Assembly (NCBI RefSeq): GCF_019104765.1
Contig: NZ_JAHRXJ010000004.1
Location: 1 to 64,000, forward strand
Origin: Synechococcus sp. HK05
GTDB lineage: Bacteria; Cyanobacteriota; Cyanobacteriia; PCC-6307; Cyanobiaceae
DNA: 64,000 nucleotides
Direction of reading: 5' to 3'
Below the pieces are notes generated by a model that searched no databases, was not told the DNA's origin, and worked only from the letters and a program-made list of their open reading frames with translations. How positions within the stretch are numbered: the first letter of the stretch is position 1; each line of letters begins with the position of its first letter. Below, in pieces: positions 52,852 through 62,748 of the stretch. Made by a program: the position numbers and the translations under genes.

Positions 52852-53856
52852 GTGGATCGCACCCTGATTCAAGAAATTCTCGAGGTTGTTGAGCAGGCAG
52901 GCATCGCTTCCGCCAAGCTCACCGGCATGGGCCTCAAGAACGAGGCTGACGCTGCCGCCGTGGAAGCCATGCGCGAGCGGATGTACAAGATCCAGATGCA
53001 GGGCCGCATCGTGATCGGCGAGGGCGAGCGCGACGAAGCGCCCATGCTCTACATCGGTGAAGAGGTGGGCAGCGGCACCGGCCCCGGCGTGGATTTCGCC
53101 GTGGACCCCTGCGAAGGCACCAACCTGTGCGCCAACAGCCAGCGCGGTTCGATGGCCGTGCTCGCTGCCTCCGACCGCGGCGGTCTGTTCAATGCGCCCG
53201 ACTTCTACATGAAGAAGCTGGCTGCTCCCCCGGCCGCCAAGGGCAAGGTGGACATCCGCAAGTCGGCCACCGAGAACATCAAGATCCTCAGCGAGTGCCT
53301 CGGTCTTCCCGCTGAAGAGCTGGTGATCGTGGTGATGGACCGCGCTCGCCACAAGGATCTGATCAAGGAGATCCGCTCCACCGGCGCCCGCGTGCAGCCC
53401 ATCTCCGATGGCGACGTGCAGGCCGCCATCGCCTGTGGTTTCGCCGGCACCGGCACCCACTGCCTGATGGGCATCGGCGCTGCACCCGAGGGTGTGATCT
53501 CCGCCGCCGCTCTGCGCGCCCTGGGTGGTCACTTCCAAGGTCAGCTGGTGTATGACCCCGCCGTGGCGCAGACCTCCGAGTGGGAAGGCCTCACCAAGGA
53601 AGGCAACCTGGCTCGTCTGGCTGAGATGGGCATCAGCGATCCCGACCGCATCTACGAAGCTGAAGAGCTGGCCTGCGGTGAGAACGTGGTGTTCGCCGCC
53701 ACCGGCATCACCGATGGTCTGCTGTTCGACGGCGTGAAGTTCGAAAAGGACTGCACCCGCACCAGCTCCCTGGTGATCAGCACCCTCGACAACACCGCCC
53801 GCTTCACCACCACCGTGCACATCAAGGACGGCGCCCAGAGCATCGCTCTGCGCTGA
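52852..53856 (+). CDS. glpX: Class II fructose-1,6-/sedoheptulose-1,7-bisphosphatase
   Basis: Dual-function bisphosphatase of the cyanobacterial Calvin cycle. The 334-residue GlpX-type product has [40 protein letters not shown], the metal/phosphate motif [20 protein letters not shown] and [23 protein letters not shown] start at 52852. A 232-bp gap upstream holds its leader and, presumably, promoter; I see no distinct element in it. A hairpin follows the stop. Confidence 0.95.
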   Translation: MDRTLIQEILEVVEQAGIASAKLTGMGLKNEADAAAVEAMRERMYKIQMQGRIVIGEGERDEAPMLYIGEEVGSGTGPGVDFAVDPCEGTNLCANSQRGSMAVLAASDRGGLFNAPDFYMKKLAAPPAAKGKVDIRKSATENIKILSECLGLPAEELVIVVMDRARHKDLIKEIRSTGARVQPISDGDVQAAIACGFAGTGTHCLMGIGAAPEGVISAAALRALGGHFQGQLVYDPAVAQTSEWEGLTKEGNLARLAEMGISDPDRIYEAEELACGENVVFAATGITDGLLFDGVKFEKDCTRTSSLVISTLDNTARFTTTVHIKDGAQSIALR

Positions 53857-53873
53857 TCTGTGCCCTAGGGGGT

Positions 53874-53902
53874 GGGGTGCTCTGAATTTTTCAGGGCACC
53901 CC
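53874..53902 (+). terminator. Hairpin after glpX, probable terminator
   Basis: GGGGTGCTCTGAA and TTCAGGGCACCCC pair over 13 bp (one T-G pair) with a 3-nt centre. Only a weak T-run (CCTTTG) follows, so termination may be partial; hemA starts 55 bp downstream. Confidence 0.6.
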
Positions 53903-53957
53903 GCCTTTGTATTGGCACCTTGCTTTCGCTTGTCCTCGCACGTTTCGTTTCGGCTCC

Positions 53958-55262
53958 ATGCACATCGCCGTCGTCGGCCTCAGTCACCGCACGGCCCCGG
54001 TGGAGATCCGGGAACGGCTCAGCATTGCCGAGCAGGCGATCGAGGATTCGCTGCAGCGCTTGCGCTCCAGCGAGGACGTGCTGGAGGCCTCCATCCTCAG
54101 CACCTGCAACCGGCTGGAGATCTACACGCTGTTGCGCCATCCAGAACAGGGCGTGTCGGCGGTTGGCAGCTTCCTGAGTGATCACTCCGGTTTGGAGCTC
54201 GATGAGCTCACACCCCACCTGTTCACCTACCACCACGAAGAAGCCGTCGCGCATTTGATGCGGGTGGCCGCTGGATTGGATTCGCTGGTGCTGGGCGAGG
54301 GCCAGATCCTCTCCCAGGTGAAGAAGATGTATCGCCTGGGCCAGGAGCACCGCTCCATCGGTCCGATCCTCAACCGCCTGCTCAACCAGGCCGTGAGCAC
54401 CGGCAAGCGGGTGCGCAGTGAAACCAACCTGGGCACTGGCGCAGTGTCGATCAGCTCAGCGGCGGTGGAACTGGCCCAGCTCAAGGTGGGTCAGGCCCGG
54501 GGCGTGGATGATCTGGTGCCCCTCGATCAAGAGCAGATTGCCGTGGTGGGTGCCGGTCGCATGGCGCGCCTCCTGCTGCAACACCTGCAGGCGAAGGGCG
54601 CCAAGGGTGTGGTGCTGCTCAACCGCACCGTGCAGCGCGCTGAAGCGATGGCCGCTGATTTCCCCGGCCTGCCCGTGCAGTGCCGTCCCCTCGGCGATCT
54701 CGACCATTGCCTGAGCACCTGCTCGCTGGTGTTCACCAGCACCGGGGCCGATGATCCGATCATCACGGTGGAGCGCCTCGAGAAGCTCAACCGCCGCTCC
54801 TCGCTGATGTTGGTCGACATCGGCGTGCCCCGCAACATCGCTGCCGGGGTTGGAGAGCTGAGCGGCGTCGACTCCTTCGACGTGGACGACCTGCAAGAGG
54901 TGGTGGCCCGCAACCAGGAAGCGCGGCGCGAGATTGCCGCTGAAGCCGAAGGGATGTTGCGGCAGGAAGGGCGTGATTTCCTCGATTGGTGGGATGGCCT
55001 TGAGGCTGTGCCGGTGGCCAACCGCCTGCGCACGCAGCTCGAGCAGATCCGTGAGCAGGAGCTGCAGAAAGCCCTGAGCCGCATGGGGCCCGACCTCTCC
55101 GCCCGCGAGCGCAAGGTGGTGGAAGCGCTCACCAAGGGCATCATCAACAAGATCCTGCACACCCCAGTGACCAACCTGCGCGCACCCCAACCGCGCCAGC
55201 AACGCCACCAGGCGATGAAGGTGCTTCAAGACCTGTTCGAGCTGCACGACAGCCAGGATTGA
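53958..55262 (+). CDS. hemA: Glutamyl-tRNA reductase
   Basis: First committed step of tetrapyrrole synthesis: glutamyl-tRNA to glutamate-1-semialdehyde. From ATG 53958 (MHIAVVGLSHRTAPVEIRER) the 434-residue product has the catalytic cysteine in LSTCNRLEIY, LGEGQILSQVKKMYRLGQEH, the NADPH-binding VVGAGRMARLLLQHLQAKGA and NRTVQRAEA, and the dimerising C-terminal helix. It supplies heme, chlorophyll and bilins (compare pcyA, chlP). A strong terminator follows. Confidence 0.97.
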   Translation: MHIAVVGLSHRTAPVEIRERLSIAEQAIEDSLQRLRSSEDVLEASILSTCNRLEIYTLLRHPEQGVSAVGSFLSDHSGLELDELTPHLFTYHHEEAVAHLMRVAAGLDSLVLGEGQILSQVKKMYRLGQEHRSIGPILNRLLNQAVSTGKRVRSETNLGTGAVSISSAAVELAQLKVGQARGVDDLVPLDQEQIAVVGAGRMARLLLQHLQAKGAKGVVLLNRTVQRAEAMAADFPGLPVQCRPLGDLDHCLSTCSLVFTSTGADDPIITVERLEKLNRRSSLMLVDIGVPRNIAAGVGELSGVDSFDVDDLQEVVARNQEARREIAAEAEGMLRQEGRDFLDWWDGLEAVPVANRLRTQLEQIREQELQKALSRMGPDLSARERKVVEALTKGIINKILHTPVTNLRAPQPRQQRHQAMKVLQDLFELHDSQD

Positions 55263-55293
55263 TCCCCTCTCCTGTGCTCCCGGAGACCTGCTG

Positions 55294-55325
55294 AGGCCGC
55301 GCTTGTGACGCGGCCTTTCCGTTTT
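55294..55325 (+). terminator. Intrinsic terminator of hemA
   Basis: AGGCCGCG (55294-55301) and CGCGGCCT (55309-55316) form a perfect 8-bp stem with 7-nt loop, followed by TTTCCGTTTT. Confidence 0.88.
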
Positions 55326-55405
55326 CAGCCAATCTGCTCAGAAGGGTTCCGGTGAGGCCGTGGGTTCGCCTACCGTCTTGGCGCCCAAGGCACTAGGGAT
55401 CAGGC

Positions 55406-56701
55406 ATGAAGCGCGTTCTGGCGATCATTCTCGGCGGCGGAGCCGGCACGCGCCTCTACCCGCTCACCAAGATGCGCGCCAAGCCCGCCGTGCCTCTGGC
55501 GGGTAAATACCGACTGATTGATATTCCGATCAGCAACTGCATCAACTCCGGCATCAACAAGATGTACGTGTTGACGCAGTTCAACAGCGCTTCGCTCAAC
55601 CGCCACCTCACCCAGAGCTACAACCTCTCCTCTGGCTTCGGTCAGGGTTTTGTGGAGGTGCTCGCTGCGCAGCAAACCCCGGAAAGCCCCAGCTGGTTCG
55701 AAGGTACAGCTGATGCTGTGCGCAAATACCAGTGGTTGTTCCAGGAGTGGGATGTGGACCACTACCTGATCCTCTCCGGCGACCAGCTCTACCGGATGGA
55801 CTACAGCACCTTTGTGGACCACCACATCGCCACCGGTGCCGACGTGAGCATCGGCGCCCTGCCGGTGGATGCCGCCCAGGCCGAGGCGTTCGGCTTGATG
55901 CACACCAATGAGCACGGCCGCATCCAGGAGTTCCGCGAGAAGCCCAAAGGCGATGCTCTGAAGGAGATGTGGGTGGATACCTCCAAGCTCGGCCTCTCCG
56001 CGGAGGAGGCGCTGAAGCGGCCCTACCTGGCCTCGATGGGCATCTATGTGTTCAGCCGCGAGACGCTGTTCGATCTGCTGGCCAAGAACCCCACCGCCAC
56101 CGATTTCGGCAAGGAGATCATTCCTGAGGCCCTCAACCGCGGCGACAACCTGCAGAGCTTCCTCTTCGACGACTACTGGGAAGACATCGGCACCATCGGC
56201 GCCTTCTACGAAGCCAACCTGGCGCTGACCGATCAGCCGAACCCGGCCTTCTCCTTCTACGACGAGCAGTTCCCGATTTACACCCGGCCTCGTTACCTGC
56301 CCCCCAGCAAGATGCTCGACGCGCAGGTGACCCAATCGATCATCGGCGAGGGCTCGATGCTCAAGGCCTGCAGCATTCACCACTGCGTGCTCGGCGTGCG
56401 CACCCGCGTGGAAGACGAGGCCGTGCTGCAGGACACCCTGGTGATGGGCAGCGACTTCTTTGAGTCGAGCGAGGACCGCGCCGTGTTGCGCGAGCGGGGC
56501 GGTATTCCCCTGGGTGTGGGCCGGGGCACCACGGTGAAGCGCGCCATCCTCGACAAGAACGTGCGGATCGGCCGCGACGTGACGATCGTGAACAAGGACC
56601 GGGTGGAGGAAGCCGATCGGCCTGAGCTCGGCTTCTACATCCGCAACGGCATCGTGGTGGTGGTGAAGAACGCCACCATCGCCGACGGCACGGTGATCTG
56701 A
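55406..56701 (+). CDS. glgC: Glucose-1-phosphate adenylyltransferase (ADP-glucose pyrophosphorylase)
   Basis: Makes ADP-glucose for glycogen. The 431-residue product has [20 protein letters not shown] (nucleotide binding), [20 protein letters not shown], the catalytic [19 protein letters not shown] (glucose-1-P site), [12 protein letters not shown] and the left-handed beta-helix C terminus. Cyanobacterial enzymes are activated by 3-phosphoglycerate; the C-terminal lysine region ([12 protein letters not shown]) fits. It precedes gnd by 88 bp. Confidence 0.97.
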   Translation: MKRVLAIILGGGAGTRLYPLTKMRAKPAVPLAGKYRLIDIPISNCINSGINKMYVLTQFNSASLNRHLTQSYNLSSGFGQGFVEVLAAQQTPESPSWFEGTADAVRKYQWLFQEWDVDHYLILSGDQLYRMDYSTFVDHHIATGADVSIGALPVDAAQAEAFGLMHTNEHGRIQEFREKPKGDALKEMWVDTSKLGLSAEEALKRPYLASMGIYVFSRETLFDLLAKNPTATDFGKEIIPEALNRGDNLQSFLFDDYWEDIGTIGAFYEANLALTDQPNPAFSFYDEQFPIYTRPRYLPPSKMLDAQVTQSIIGEGSMLKACSIHHCVLGVRTRVEDEAVLQDTLVMGSDFFESSEDRAVLRERGGIPLGVGRGTTVKRAILDKNVRIGRDVTIVNKDRVEEADRPELGFYIRNGIVVVVKNATIADGTVI

Positions 56702-56789
56702 AGCACGTCGACGTTGGCAGTTGGCAACGATGGGGCTGCGCCACCGGTGCAGCCTCGCCACACTGTTGACAACCACTTCAAACCTCGTG

Positions 56790-58205
56790 ATGGACAAGGC
56801 CCATTTCGGCCTGATCGGCCTGGGTGTGATGGGAGAAAACCTGGTGCTCAATGCCGAGCGCAATGGTTTCTCGAGCGTCGTGTACAACCGCACCTACGCC
56901 AAAACCGAGGAGTTCCTCAAAGGCCGCGGGGCCGGTAAGCAGATCATTGGCGCCACCTCCCTCGAGGATTTCGTGGGCAAGCTGCAGCGCCCGCGCCGCA
57001 TCCTGATGATGATCAAGGCGGGCGATCCGATCGACGCCATGATTCAGCAGATCTCTCCGCTGCTGGAGGAAGGCGATCTGCTGATTGACGGCGGCAACTC
57101 GCTCTATACCGACACCGAGCGCCGTGTGTCTGAACTCGAGAGCAAGAGCTTCGGCTACATCGGCATGGGCGTCTCCGGCGGCGCCAAGGGTGCCCTGGAG
57201 GGCCCGAGCATGATGCCGGGTGGCACCAAGGCCGCCTACGACGCGATCGAGAGCCTCGTGCGCAAGATGGCGGCCCAGGTCGAGGACGGCCCCTGCGTCA
57301 CCTACATCGGTCCTGGTGGTGCCGGCCATTTCGTGAAGACCGTGCACAACGGCATTGAATACGGCATCGAGCAGATCCTGGCCGAGGCCTACGACCTGAT
57401 GAAGCGCAGCGCCGGCATGAACGGCGAGGCGATGGCCGATGTGCTGAAGCAGTGGAACGCCACCGAGGAGTTGTCGTCGTTCCTGGTGGAGATCACGGAG
57501 ATCTGCCTGCGCACCAAAGATCCCGCTGATGGCGCTGATCTGGTGGAGAAGATCGTGGATGCCGCCGGCCAGAAGGGCACCGGCCTGTGGACCGTGGTCA
57601 GCGCCCTGGAGATGGGCGTCTCGGTGCCCACCATTTACGCGGCCCTCAATGCCCGGGTGGTGAGCTCGATGCGGGCCGAACGGCTGGCCGCTGAATCGCT
57701 GCTGCCCCCGCCGGCCTCCCGGGCCATGGATCTCGGCAGCCCCGCCGATGCGATGGCACCGCTGATGGATGCCTGCGTGCTCGCCTGCATCGCCAGCTAT
57801 GCCCAGGGCATGGCCCTGCTGCAGGAGGCGTCGAAGCTGCACAACTACAACCTCGACATGTCGGCCATCGGCCAGATCTGGAAGGGTGGCTGCATCATCC
57901 GCGCCCGCCTGCTCCAGCGCATCCAGAACGCCTACACCGCCAAGGCTGATCTGCCCAACCTGATGGTGGATCCCTGGTTTGCCGATCAGATCAAGCGCCG
58001 GATCGGCGGCCTGCGCCAGGTGGTGGCCGGTGCCGCTGCCGCTGGCATCCCCGTGCCTTGCTTGAGCAGCTCGCTCGATTACATCGACAGCTACTTCACT
58101 GGCCGTTTGCCCCAGAACCTGGTGCAGGCCATGCGCGACTGCTTCGGCTCCCACACCTACGAGCGCGTTGACCAGCCCGGCACCTTCCACACCGAGTGGA
58201 TGTGA
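56790..58205 (+). CDS. gnd: 6-phosphogluconate dehydrogenase
   Basis: Oxidative decarboxylation of 6-phosphogluconate to ribulose-5-P with NADP. From ATG 56790 (MDKAHFGLIGLGVMGENLVL) the 471-residue product has the Rossmann fingerprint GLGVMGENLVLN, GMGVSGGAKGALEGPSMMPG, the catalytic GAGHFVKTVHNGIEYG (Lys, His, Asn) and the C-terminal RDCFGSHTYERVD. It is followed 4 bp later by pgl, so two oxidative pentose phosphate steps are co-expressed. Confidence 0.97.
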   Translation: MDKAHFGLIGLGVMGENLVLNAERNGFSSVVYNRTYAKTEEFLKGRGAGKQIIGATSLEDFVGKLQRPRRILMMIKAGDPIDAMIQQISPLLEEGDLLIDGGNSLYTDTERRVSELESKSFGYIGMGVSGGAKGALEGPSMMPGGTKAAYDAIESLVRKMAAQVEDGPCVTYIGPGGAGHFVKTVHNGIEYGIEQILAEAYDLMKRSAGMNGEAMADVLKQWNATEELSSFLVEITEICLRTKDPADGADLVEKIVDAAGQKGTGLWTVVSALEMGVSVPTIYAALNARVVSSMRAERLAAESLLPPPASRAMDLGSPADAMAPLMDACVLACIASYAQGMALLQEASKLHNYNLDMSAIGQIWKGGCIIRARLLQRIQNAYTAKADLPNLMVDPWFADQIKRRIGGLRQVVAGAAAAGIPVPCLSSSLDYIDSYFTGRLPQNLVQAMRDCFGSHTYERVDQPGTFHTEWM

Positions 58206-58209
58206 GCCG

Positions 58210-58932
58210 ATGACGGCATCCCCGACCTACAAGCTGGAGGTGGCCGCAGATGCCACCCAGCTGGCCCGCATGTGCGCCGAGCGCATTGCTTCGTTGCTCG
58301 ATCTCGCCCTCGATGAGCGCGATCGCGCCCACATCGCTCTCTCGGGCGGCACCACACCCGCGGCCGCGTACCGCGTGCTCAACCAGGAACATCTCCCCTG
58401 GAACCGCGTGGATGTGGTGCTCGGGGATGAGCGCTGGGTGCCGGCAACCGATCCCGCCAGCAATGCCCGCATGCTGCGCGAGACGTTGCTGGCGGCAGGT
58501 GGCCCTGGCGCGGATGCCCGCTTCCATCCGGTGCCAACCGAGCTCGCAACACCGGCGGCTTCGGTGGATGCGTTTGAGGCCTATGTGCGTGATCTCTGCC
58601 CCGGAGATCCGCCAGTGTTTGATGTGATGCTGCTCGGCCTCGGCGATGACGGCCATACCGCTTCGCTGTTTCCCGGCACTGCCGCCACCGAGGAGCGCAC
58701 CCGACTGGTGACGATCGGTGCCGGCAAAGGCCTGGAGCGCATCAGCCTCACGGCCCCCGTGCTCAGCGCGGCGCGGCAGGTGATTTTTCTGGTGAGTGGT
58801 GCCAGCAAGCGCCAGGCGCTGCAGCGCTTGCTGGATCCGGCGGAGCAGCCACAGCGCACGCCCGCCAAACTGGTGCAACCGCAGGCACCGGTGCTCGTGC
58901 TGGCAGACACTGAGGCAGCTCAACAACCCTGA
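58210..58932 (+). CDS. pgl: 6-phosphogluconolactonase
   Basis: Hydrolyses 6-phosphogluconolactone, the step before gnd. 240 residues with ALSGGTTPAAAYRVL, VDVVLGDERWVPATDPASNA, VMLLGLGDDGHTASLFPGTA and the C-terminal VSGASKRQALQRLL, typical of the DevB/NagB-like family. Start ATG 58210; the stop overlaps the ATG of the CIA30 gene (ATG at 58932 within the TGA). Confidence 0.96.
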   Translation: MTASPTYKLEVAADATQLARMCAERIASLLDLALDERDRAHIALSGGTTPAAAYRVLNQEHLPWNRVDVVLGDERWVPATDPASNARMLRETLLAAGGPGADARFHPVPTELATPAASVDAFEAYVRDLCPGDPPVFDVMLLGLGDDGHTASLFPGTAATEERTRLVTIGAGKGLERISLTAPVLSAARQVIFLVSGASKRQALQRLLDPAEQPQRTPAKLVQPQAPVLVLADTEAAQQP

Positions 58933-59483
58933 TGTTTTCACCGCTTCCCATCGCCTCCGGCGATGGCTTTGCCGGCTGGCAGGCCCTCAACGACACGATC
59001 ATGGGCGGCCGCAGCCAGGGAGCGGTGCAGGCCAGTTCTGAGGGGCTGCTGCTGCAGGCTTTTGTGGAGCCCGAGGGCGGCGGCTTCGTCAGCTGCCGTT
59101 CGCCGGTGTTTGAGCCGCCGCTGGATCTTTCGCCCTATGGCGCCCTGGAGTTGGAGCTTGATGGCGATGGACGCCGCTACAAGCTGGCGATGGCTTGCCG
59201 CGATGGTGTGGCTGGTCTCACGGAGCTGATCCCCGGTGGGTTGCGCTGGGTGGCGGAGTTTTCCACGCGGCCGAGTGGCACCTCCACGGTGGTGATCCCG
59301 TTCAACCGGCTCACGCCGAGCGTGCGCGCCACGCCGGTGGGTTTGCCCGTGCGTTTCGATCCTTCGGGTGTGACCCGGCTGCAGATCCTCCATTCCAAGT
59401 TTGGCGACATGGGCGGCCGGAACCCGGGCTTCAGGCCTGGGGAGCTCCAGCTGCTCATCCGCTCGATCCGTGCCGTTGTTTAA
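58932..59483 (+). CDS. CIA30 family protein (183 aa)
   Basis: Beta-sandwich protein of the CIA30 (complex I intermediate-associated 30) family, pattern GWQALNDTIMGGRSQGAVQA near the N terminus, FSTRPSGTSTVVIPFNRLTP in the middle and LQILHSKFGDMGGRNPGFRP, FELQLLIRSIRAV-like at the end. Mitochondrial CIA30 helps assemble complex I; a role in NDH or photosynthetic complex assembly in cyanobacteria is only inferred. It shares one base with pgl and is followed 13 bp later by the 150-aa gene. Confidence 0.85.
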   Translation: MFSPLPIASGDGFAGWQALNDTIMGGRSQGAVQASSEGLLLQAFVEPEGGGFVSCRSPVFEPPLDLSPYGALELELDGDGRRYKLAMACRDGVAGLTELIPGGLRWVAEFSTRPSGTSTVVIPFNRLTPSVRATPVGLPVRFDPSGVTRLQILHSKFGDMGGRNPGFRPGELQLLIRSIRAVV

Positions 59484-59496
59484 GGAGTTCAGCCTG

Positions 59497-59949
59497 ATGT
59501 CTCACGCTGAAGAGCCGATGGACCTTGGGTTGTTTGACCCGGAAGATGCCGAAGCAAGCCTTGATCCGTTTCTGGTGGCACTGGCCAAGGCGGCCGATCT
59601 TTGTCTGAAGCCCTATCGCCACGCCCTGCGGTTCAGCGGTGAGCCGCCCTCCACCATCGGCGATTGCAGTGATTGTGTGGTGCTGATCGAGGCACGCACT
59701 GCAGGCGGTGAGCGCAGCTCTGAACGCGATCTCGAGCTGGAGATCTACCGCAGTGGAGACGATCTCCATTTGATGCTCAGCCTGGTGAGCGATGAGCAGG
59801 CTCCATTGCTCTGGCATGGGAGCCATCCGGTGTGGATGCAGGCCGCCACGGGTGAGCGCTGCGACAGGCCCAGCGAGGGTGCTGCTCTTGAAGCGCTCTG
59901 CCGGCGGATCCGGGCGTTGTTGGTGGATGTCGACGAGCGCTTGCGCTGA
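59497..59949 (+). CDS. Conserved hypothetical protein (150 aa)
   Basis: ATG 59497 follows a clear AAGGAG ribosome-binding site (59482-59487) with a 9-base spacer, which decides the start over the longer frame from 59401. The acidic product (MSHAEEPMDLGLFDPEDAEA) has a beta-rich centre (DCSDCVVLIEARTAGGERSS; DLELEIYRSGDDLHLMLSLV) and helical ends. CSDC is a short Cys pair. No family is recognised. It is the last gene of the gnd-pgl-CIA30 run and ends 2 bp from the convergent ilvD. Confidence 0.75.
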   Translation: MSHAEEPMDLGLFDPEDAEASLDPFLVALAKAADLCLKPYRHALRFSGEPPSTIGDCSDCVVLIEARTAGGERSSERDLELEIYRSGDDLHLMLSLVSDEQAPLLWHGSHPVWMQAATGERCDRPSEGAALEALCRRIRALLVDVDERLR

Positions 59950-59951
59950 GC

Positions 59952-61640
59952 TCAGCGATTCGCCGTGAGTTCGGCCTGATCGGTGACGGCACCCTTGCTG
60001 CTGGAACTCACCAAGCGGGCGTATTTGCCCAGTACTCCGGTGCGGTAGCGCGGTTCAGGCTTGGTCCAGGCGGCGCGGCGTGCGGCGAGCTCGGCCTCAT
60101 CCACGTTGAGCTGAATCAACAGCTGGTTGGCATCCACCGTGATGCTGTCGCCTTCTTGCACCAGGCCGATCGTGCCGCCCACGGCAGCTTCAGGGGCGAT
60201 GTGCCCGATCACCAGCCCGAAGGAGCCACCGGAGAAGCGGCCATCGGTGATCAGGGCCACGGAATCGAGCAGGCCCTGGCCCACGATCGCGGCGGTGGGG
60301 CTGAGCATCTCGCGCATGCCGGGGCCACCCACGGGGCCCTCGTTGCGCACCACCACCACATCCCCAGGATTGATCTGCTTGTCGAGGATGGCGGCCAGGC
60401 AAGTTTCCTCGCTTTCAAACACGCGGGCGGGGCCTGTGATCACCGGGTTCTTCACGCCGCTGATCTTGGCCACGGCGCCTTCTTCGGCCAGGTTGCCTTT
60501 GAGGATCGCCAGGTGCCCCTTGGCGTAGAGCGGGTTGCTCAGCGGGCGGATCACGTCTTGCCCGGCCGGGGGCTCGGAGGGCACATCAGCGAGCACCTGC
60601 TTGAGGGTTTTGCCTTCGATGGTTTTGCAGTCGCCGTGCAGTAGACCCGCATCGAGCAGGAGCTTCATCACCTGCGGGATGCCGCCGGCCTGGTGCAGAT
60701 CCACCGTCACGTAGCGGCCGCTGGGCTTGAGGTCGCAGATCACCGGCACGCGCTGGCGGATTGTCTCGAAGTCGTCAATCGAGAGATTCACGCCGGCGGT
60801 GCGGGCCACGGCCAGCAGGTGCAACACCGAGTTGGTGGAGCCGCCCACGGCCATGATCACGCTGATGGCGTTTTCAAACGCTTCGCGGGTGAGCAGATCG
60901 CGGGGGCGGATGTTGGCCTTGATCGCCTCAGCCAGTACCTCGGCGCTGCGGGCGGCGCTGTCAGCCTTCTCCGGATCCTCGGCAGCCATGGTGGAGCTGT
61001 AGGGCAGGCTCAGGCCCAGCACCTCAAAGGCTGCGCTCATCGTGTTGGCGGTGAACATGCCGCCGCAGCTGCCGGCGCCAGGGCAGGCGTTTTTCTCGAT
61101 CGCCGTGAGCTCCTGCTCATCGATCTTGCCGCCGCTGTACTGACCCACCGCCTCGAAAGCGCTCACCACGGTGAGGTCGCAGGCGCCGAGCTTGCCCGGT
61201 TTGATCGTGCCCCCGTACACAAAGATCGAGGGAACGTTCATGCGGGCCATGGCGAGCATGGCGCCGGGCATGTTCTTGTCGCAGCCGCCGATCGCCAGCA
61301 GCGCATCCATGCTCTGGCCGTTCACGGCCGTTTCGATCGAATCGGCGATCACCTCACGGCTCACCAGGGAATACTTCATTCCCTCGGTGCCCATCGAGAT
61401 GCCATCACTCACCGTGATCGTGCCGAACATCTGCGGCATCGCGCCGGCCTGATGGGCGGCCTCTTCAGCCCGACGGGCCAGATCGTTCAGGCCAAGGTTG
61501 CAGGGTGTGATCGTGCTGTAGCCGTTGGCGATGCCGATGATCGGCTTGTTGAAGTCGCCGTCGCCGAAGCCCACCGCCCGAAGCATGGCCCGGTTGGGGG
61601 AGCGCTGGATGCCCTGGGTGATCGCGGCGGAGCGAAGCAT
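59952..61640 (-). CDS. ilvD: Dihydroxy-acid dehydratase
   Basis: Dehydrates dihydroxy acids in isoleucine and valine synthesis. The 562-residue product keeps the iron-sulfur cluster cysteines in [39 protein letters not shown] and [20 protein letters not shown], plus the C-terminal [19 protein letters not shown] and [19 protein letters not shown]. The start is ATG 61640 ([20 protein letters not shown]). Confidence 0.97.
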   Translation of the reverse strand: MLRSAAITQGIQRSPNRAMLRAVGFGDGDFNKPIIGIANGYSTITPCNLGLNDLARRAEEAAHQAGAMPQMFGTITVSDGISMGTEGMKYSLVSREVIADSIETAVNGQSMDALLAIGGCDKNMPGAMLAMARMNVPSIFVYGGTIKPGKLGACDLTVVSAFEAVGQYSGGKIDEQELTAIEKNACPGAGSCGGMFTANTMSAAFEVLGLSLPYSSTMAAEDPEKADSAARSAEVLAEAIKANIRPRDLLTREAFENAISVIMAVGGSTNSVLHLLAVARTAGVNLSIDDFETIRQRVPVICDLKPSGRYVTVDLHQAGGIPQVMKLLLDAGLLHGDCKTIEGKTLKQVLADVPSEPPAGQDVIRPLSNPLYAKGHLAILKGNLAEEGAVAKISGVKNPVITGPARVFESEETCLAAILDKQINPGDVVVVRNEGPVGGPGMREMLSPTAAIVGQGLLDSVALITDGRFSGGSFGLVIGHIAPEAAVGGTIGLVQEGDSITVDANQLLIQLNVDEAELAARRAAWTKPEPRYRTGVLGKYARLVSSSSKGAVTDQAELTANR

Positions 61641-61698
61641 GGCTGCGGCAGTGTCGTAGCAGCAACCTACCGAGCAGCCCGGCCCTGCCCGGCCTGGC

Positions 61699-61995
61699 TC
61701 AGTTCTGGGTGCTCATGCTTTCCAGCTGGCGGCGCACATCCTCGATCGCCTGGTTGAGTTCGTGCACTTTGTCTTGGAGCTCGGTCTCCCGCAGGGGGCG
61801 CTGGCTGCTCTGGGGATCCACCGCTTCGTCGTCGTTCCAGGAGAGGCGATTGAGCCGCAGGCTGCGGGTCTGGCGCTGCTGGTCGCGGCGGCGCTCCGCT
61901 TCAGAGAGCAGCCACCAGCCCAGGCCGGCTGCACCGATCAGGGCGCCGGCCAGCAGGGTGCCCAGGGAGCTGGAACCGCTGTCTCGGTTGGCCAT
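61699..61995 (-). CDS. Small membrane-anchored coiled-coil protein (98 aa)
   Basis: An N-terminal membrane helix (about residues 10-30, [20 protein letters not shown]) is followed by a basic Arg/Gln segment ([20 protein letters not shown]) and a C-terminal heptad-like coiled coil ([20 protein letters not shown]). Such proteins may tether partners to the membrane. I recognise no named family. It lies between ilvD and upp on the same strand, 58 bp before ilvD. Confidence 0.72.
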   Translation of the reverse strand: MANRDSGSSSLGTLLAGALIGAAGLGWWLLSEAERRRDQQRQTRSLRLNRLSWNDDEAVDPQSSQRPLRETELQDKVHELNQAIEDVRRQLESMSTQN

Positions 61996-62021
61996 CGTGG
62001 CGTTGCCTGAATGCTGTGGCC

Positions 62022-62693
62022 TCAGCCTACGAAGTTCGTCTGGCCAAGGCCATAGAGCCGTTGTTCCGCGTCACCGAAGCCAGGCAGGATGCGGCCATCG
62101 CCATCGAGCTCCGCATCGATGCAGGCGGTGTAGATGGTGAGGTCTTCGTAGCGCTCGCCCAATTGCTTGAGTCCCGGGCTGGCCGCCAGCGCCGTGATCA
62201 CCCGCAAGCGTTGGCCGCCCACACCGCGCTGATCGAGCTGCTCGAGCACCCGCAACACACTGTCGCCCCGTGCCACCTGCGGCGCGAACACCAACACGCC
62301 GGCCCGCGCCGGGATCACGTCAGGCAGGGTGTTGCACCAGAGGGCTGCTGGCGCTGAGCCATCGCCATAGCTCACGCCCACATGGGCCACAGCTGCACTG
62401 GGCACCACCGGGCGGGCTCCTTCCCAGAGCGTGAGCCCGCCGCGCAGCATCGGGACCGCCAACATCGGCACCGCGCTATCCACCACCGTGCCTTCGGTTG
62501 TCGCCAGTGGCGTTTGCACCTGCACGCGTTGGTAGGGGATCCAATCGCGCATCGCCTCGTAGGTGAGCCACCGGCCCAGTTCCGCCATGGCGGTGTTGAA
62601 GAGCGCCTGCGGGGTTTGCTGATCGCGCAGCAGGGTGAGCCAGTGGCCGATCAGGGGATGGGGCGGAACCACCACTCGCAGGGTCTTGCTCAT
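62022..62693 (-). CDS. upp: Uracil phosphoribosyltransferase
   Basis: Salvages uracil to UMP with PRPP. Type I PRTase fold: VVVPPHPLIGHWLTLLRDQQ, MLRGGLTLWEGARPVVPSA, and the PRPP/uracil region LPGFGDAEQRLYGLG at the C terminus, where the family uracil-binding motif GDAGDR-like is replaced by FGDAEQRLYG, as in cyanobacterial and plant relatives. The PRPP loop is less typical (VFAPQVARGDSVLRVLEQL replaces the usual DPMLATG), so the product may act in regulation rather than salvage. ATG 62693 gives 223 residues; divergent from the pentapeptide gene. Confidence 0.85.
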   Translation of the reverse strand: MSKTLRVVVPPHPLIGHWLTLLRDQQTPQALFNTAMAELGRWLTYEAMRDWIPYQRVQVQTPLATTEGTVVDSAVPMLAVPMLRGGLTLWEGARPVVPSAAVAHVGVSYGDGSAPAALWCNTLPDVIPARAGVLVFAPQVARGDSVLRVLEQLDQRGVGGQRLRVITALAASPGLKQLGERYEDLTIYTACIDAELDGDGRILPGFGDAEQRLYGLGQTNFVG

Positions 62694-62748
62694 CGATCGC
62701 GCTGCGGCGGTTGCCTGCAATAACTTGGCTGCCCAACGTAGTGCTGCC

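Noticed and set aside
55400-56893. 497-codon frame antisense to glgC
   Set aside because: glgC is fully conserved; the antisense product is His/Val/Leu-rich low complexity.
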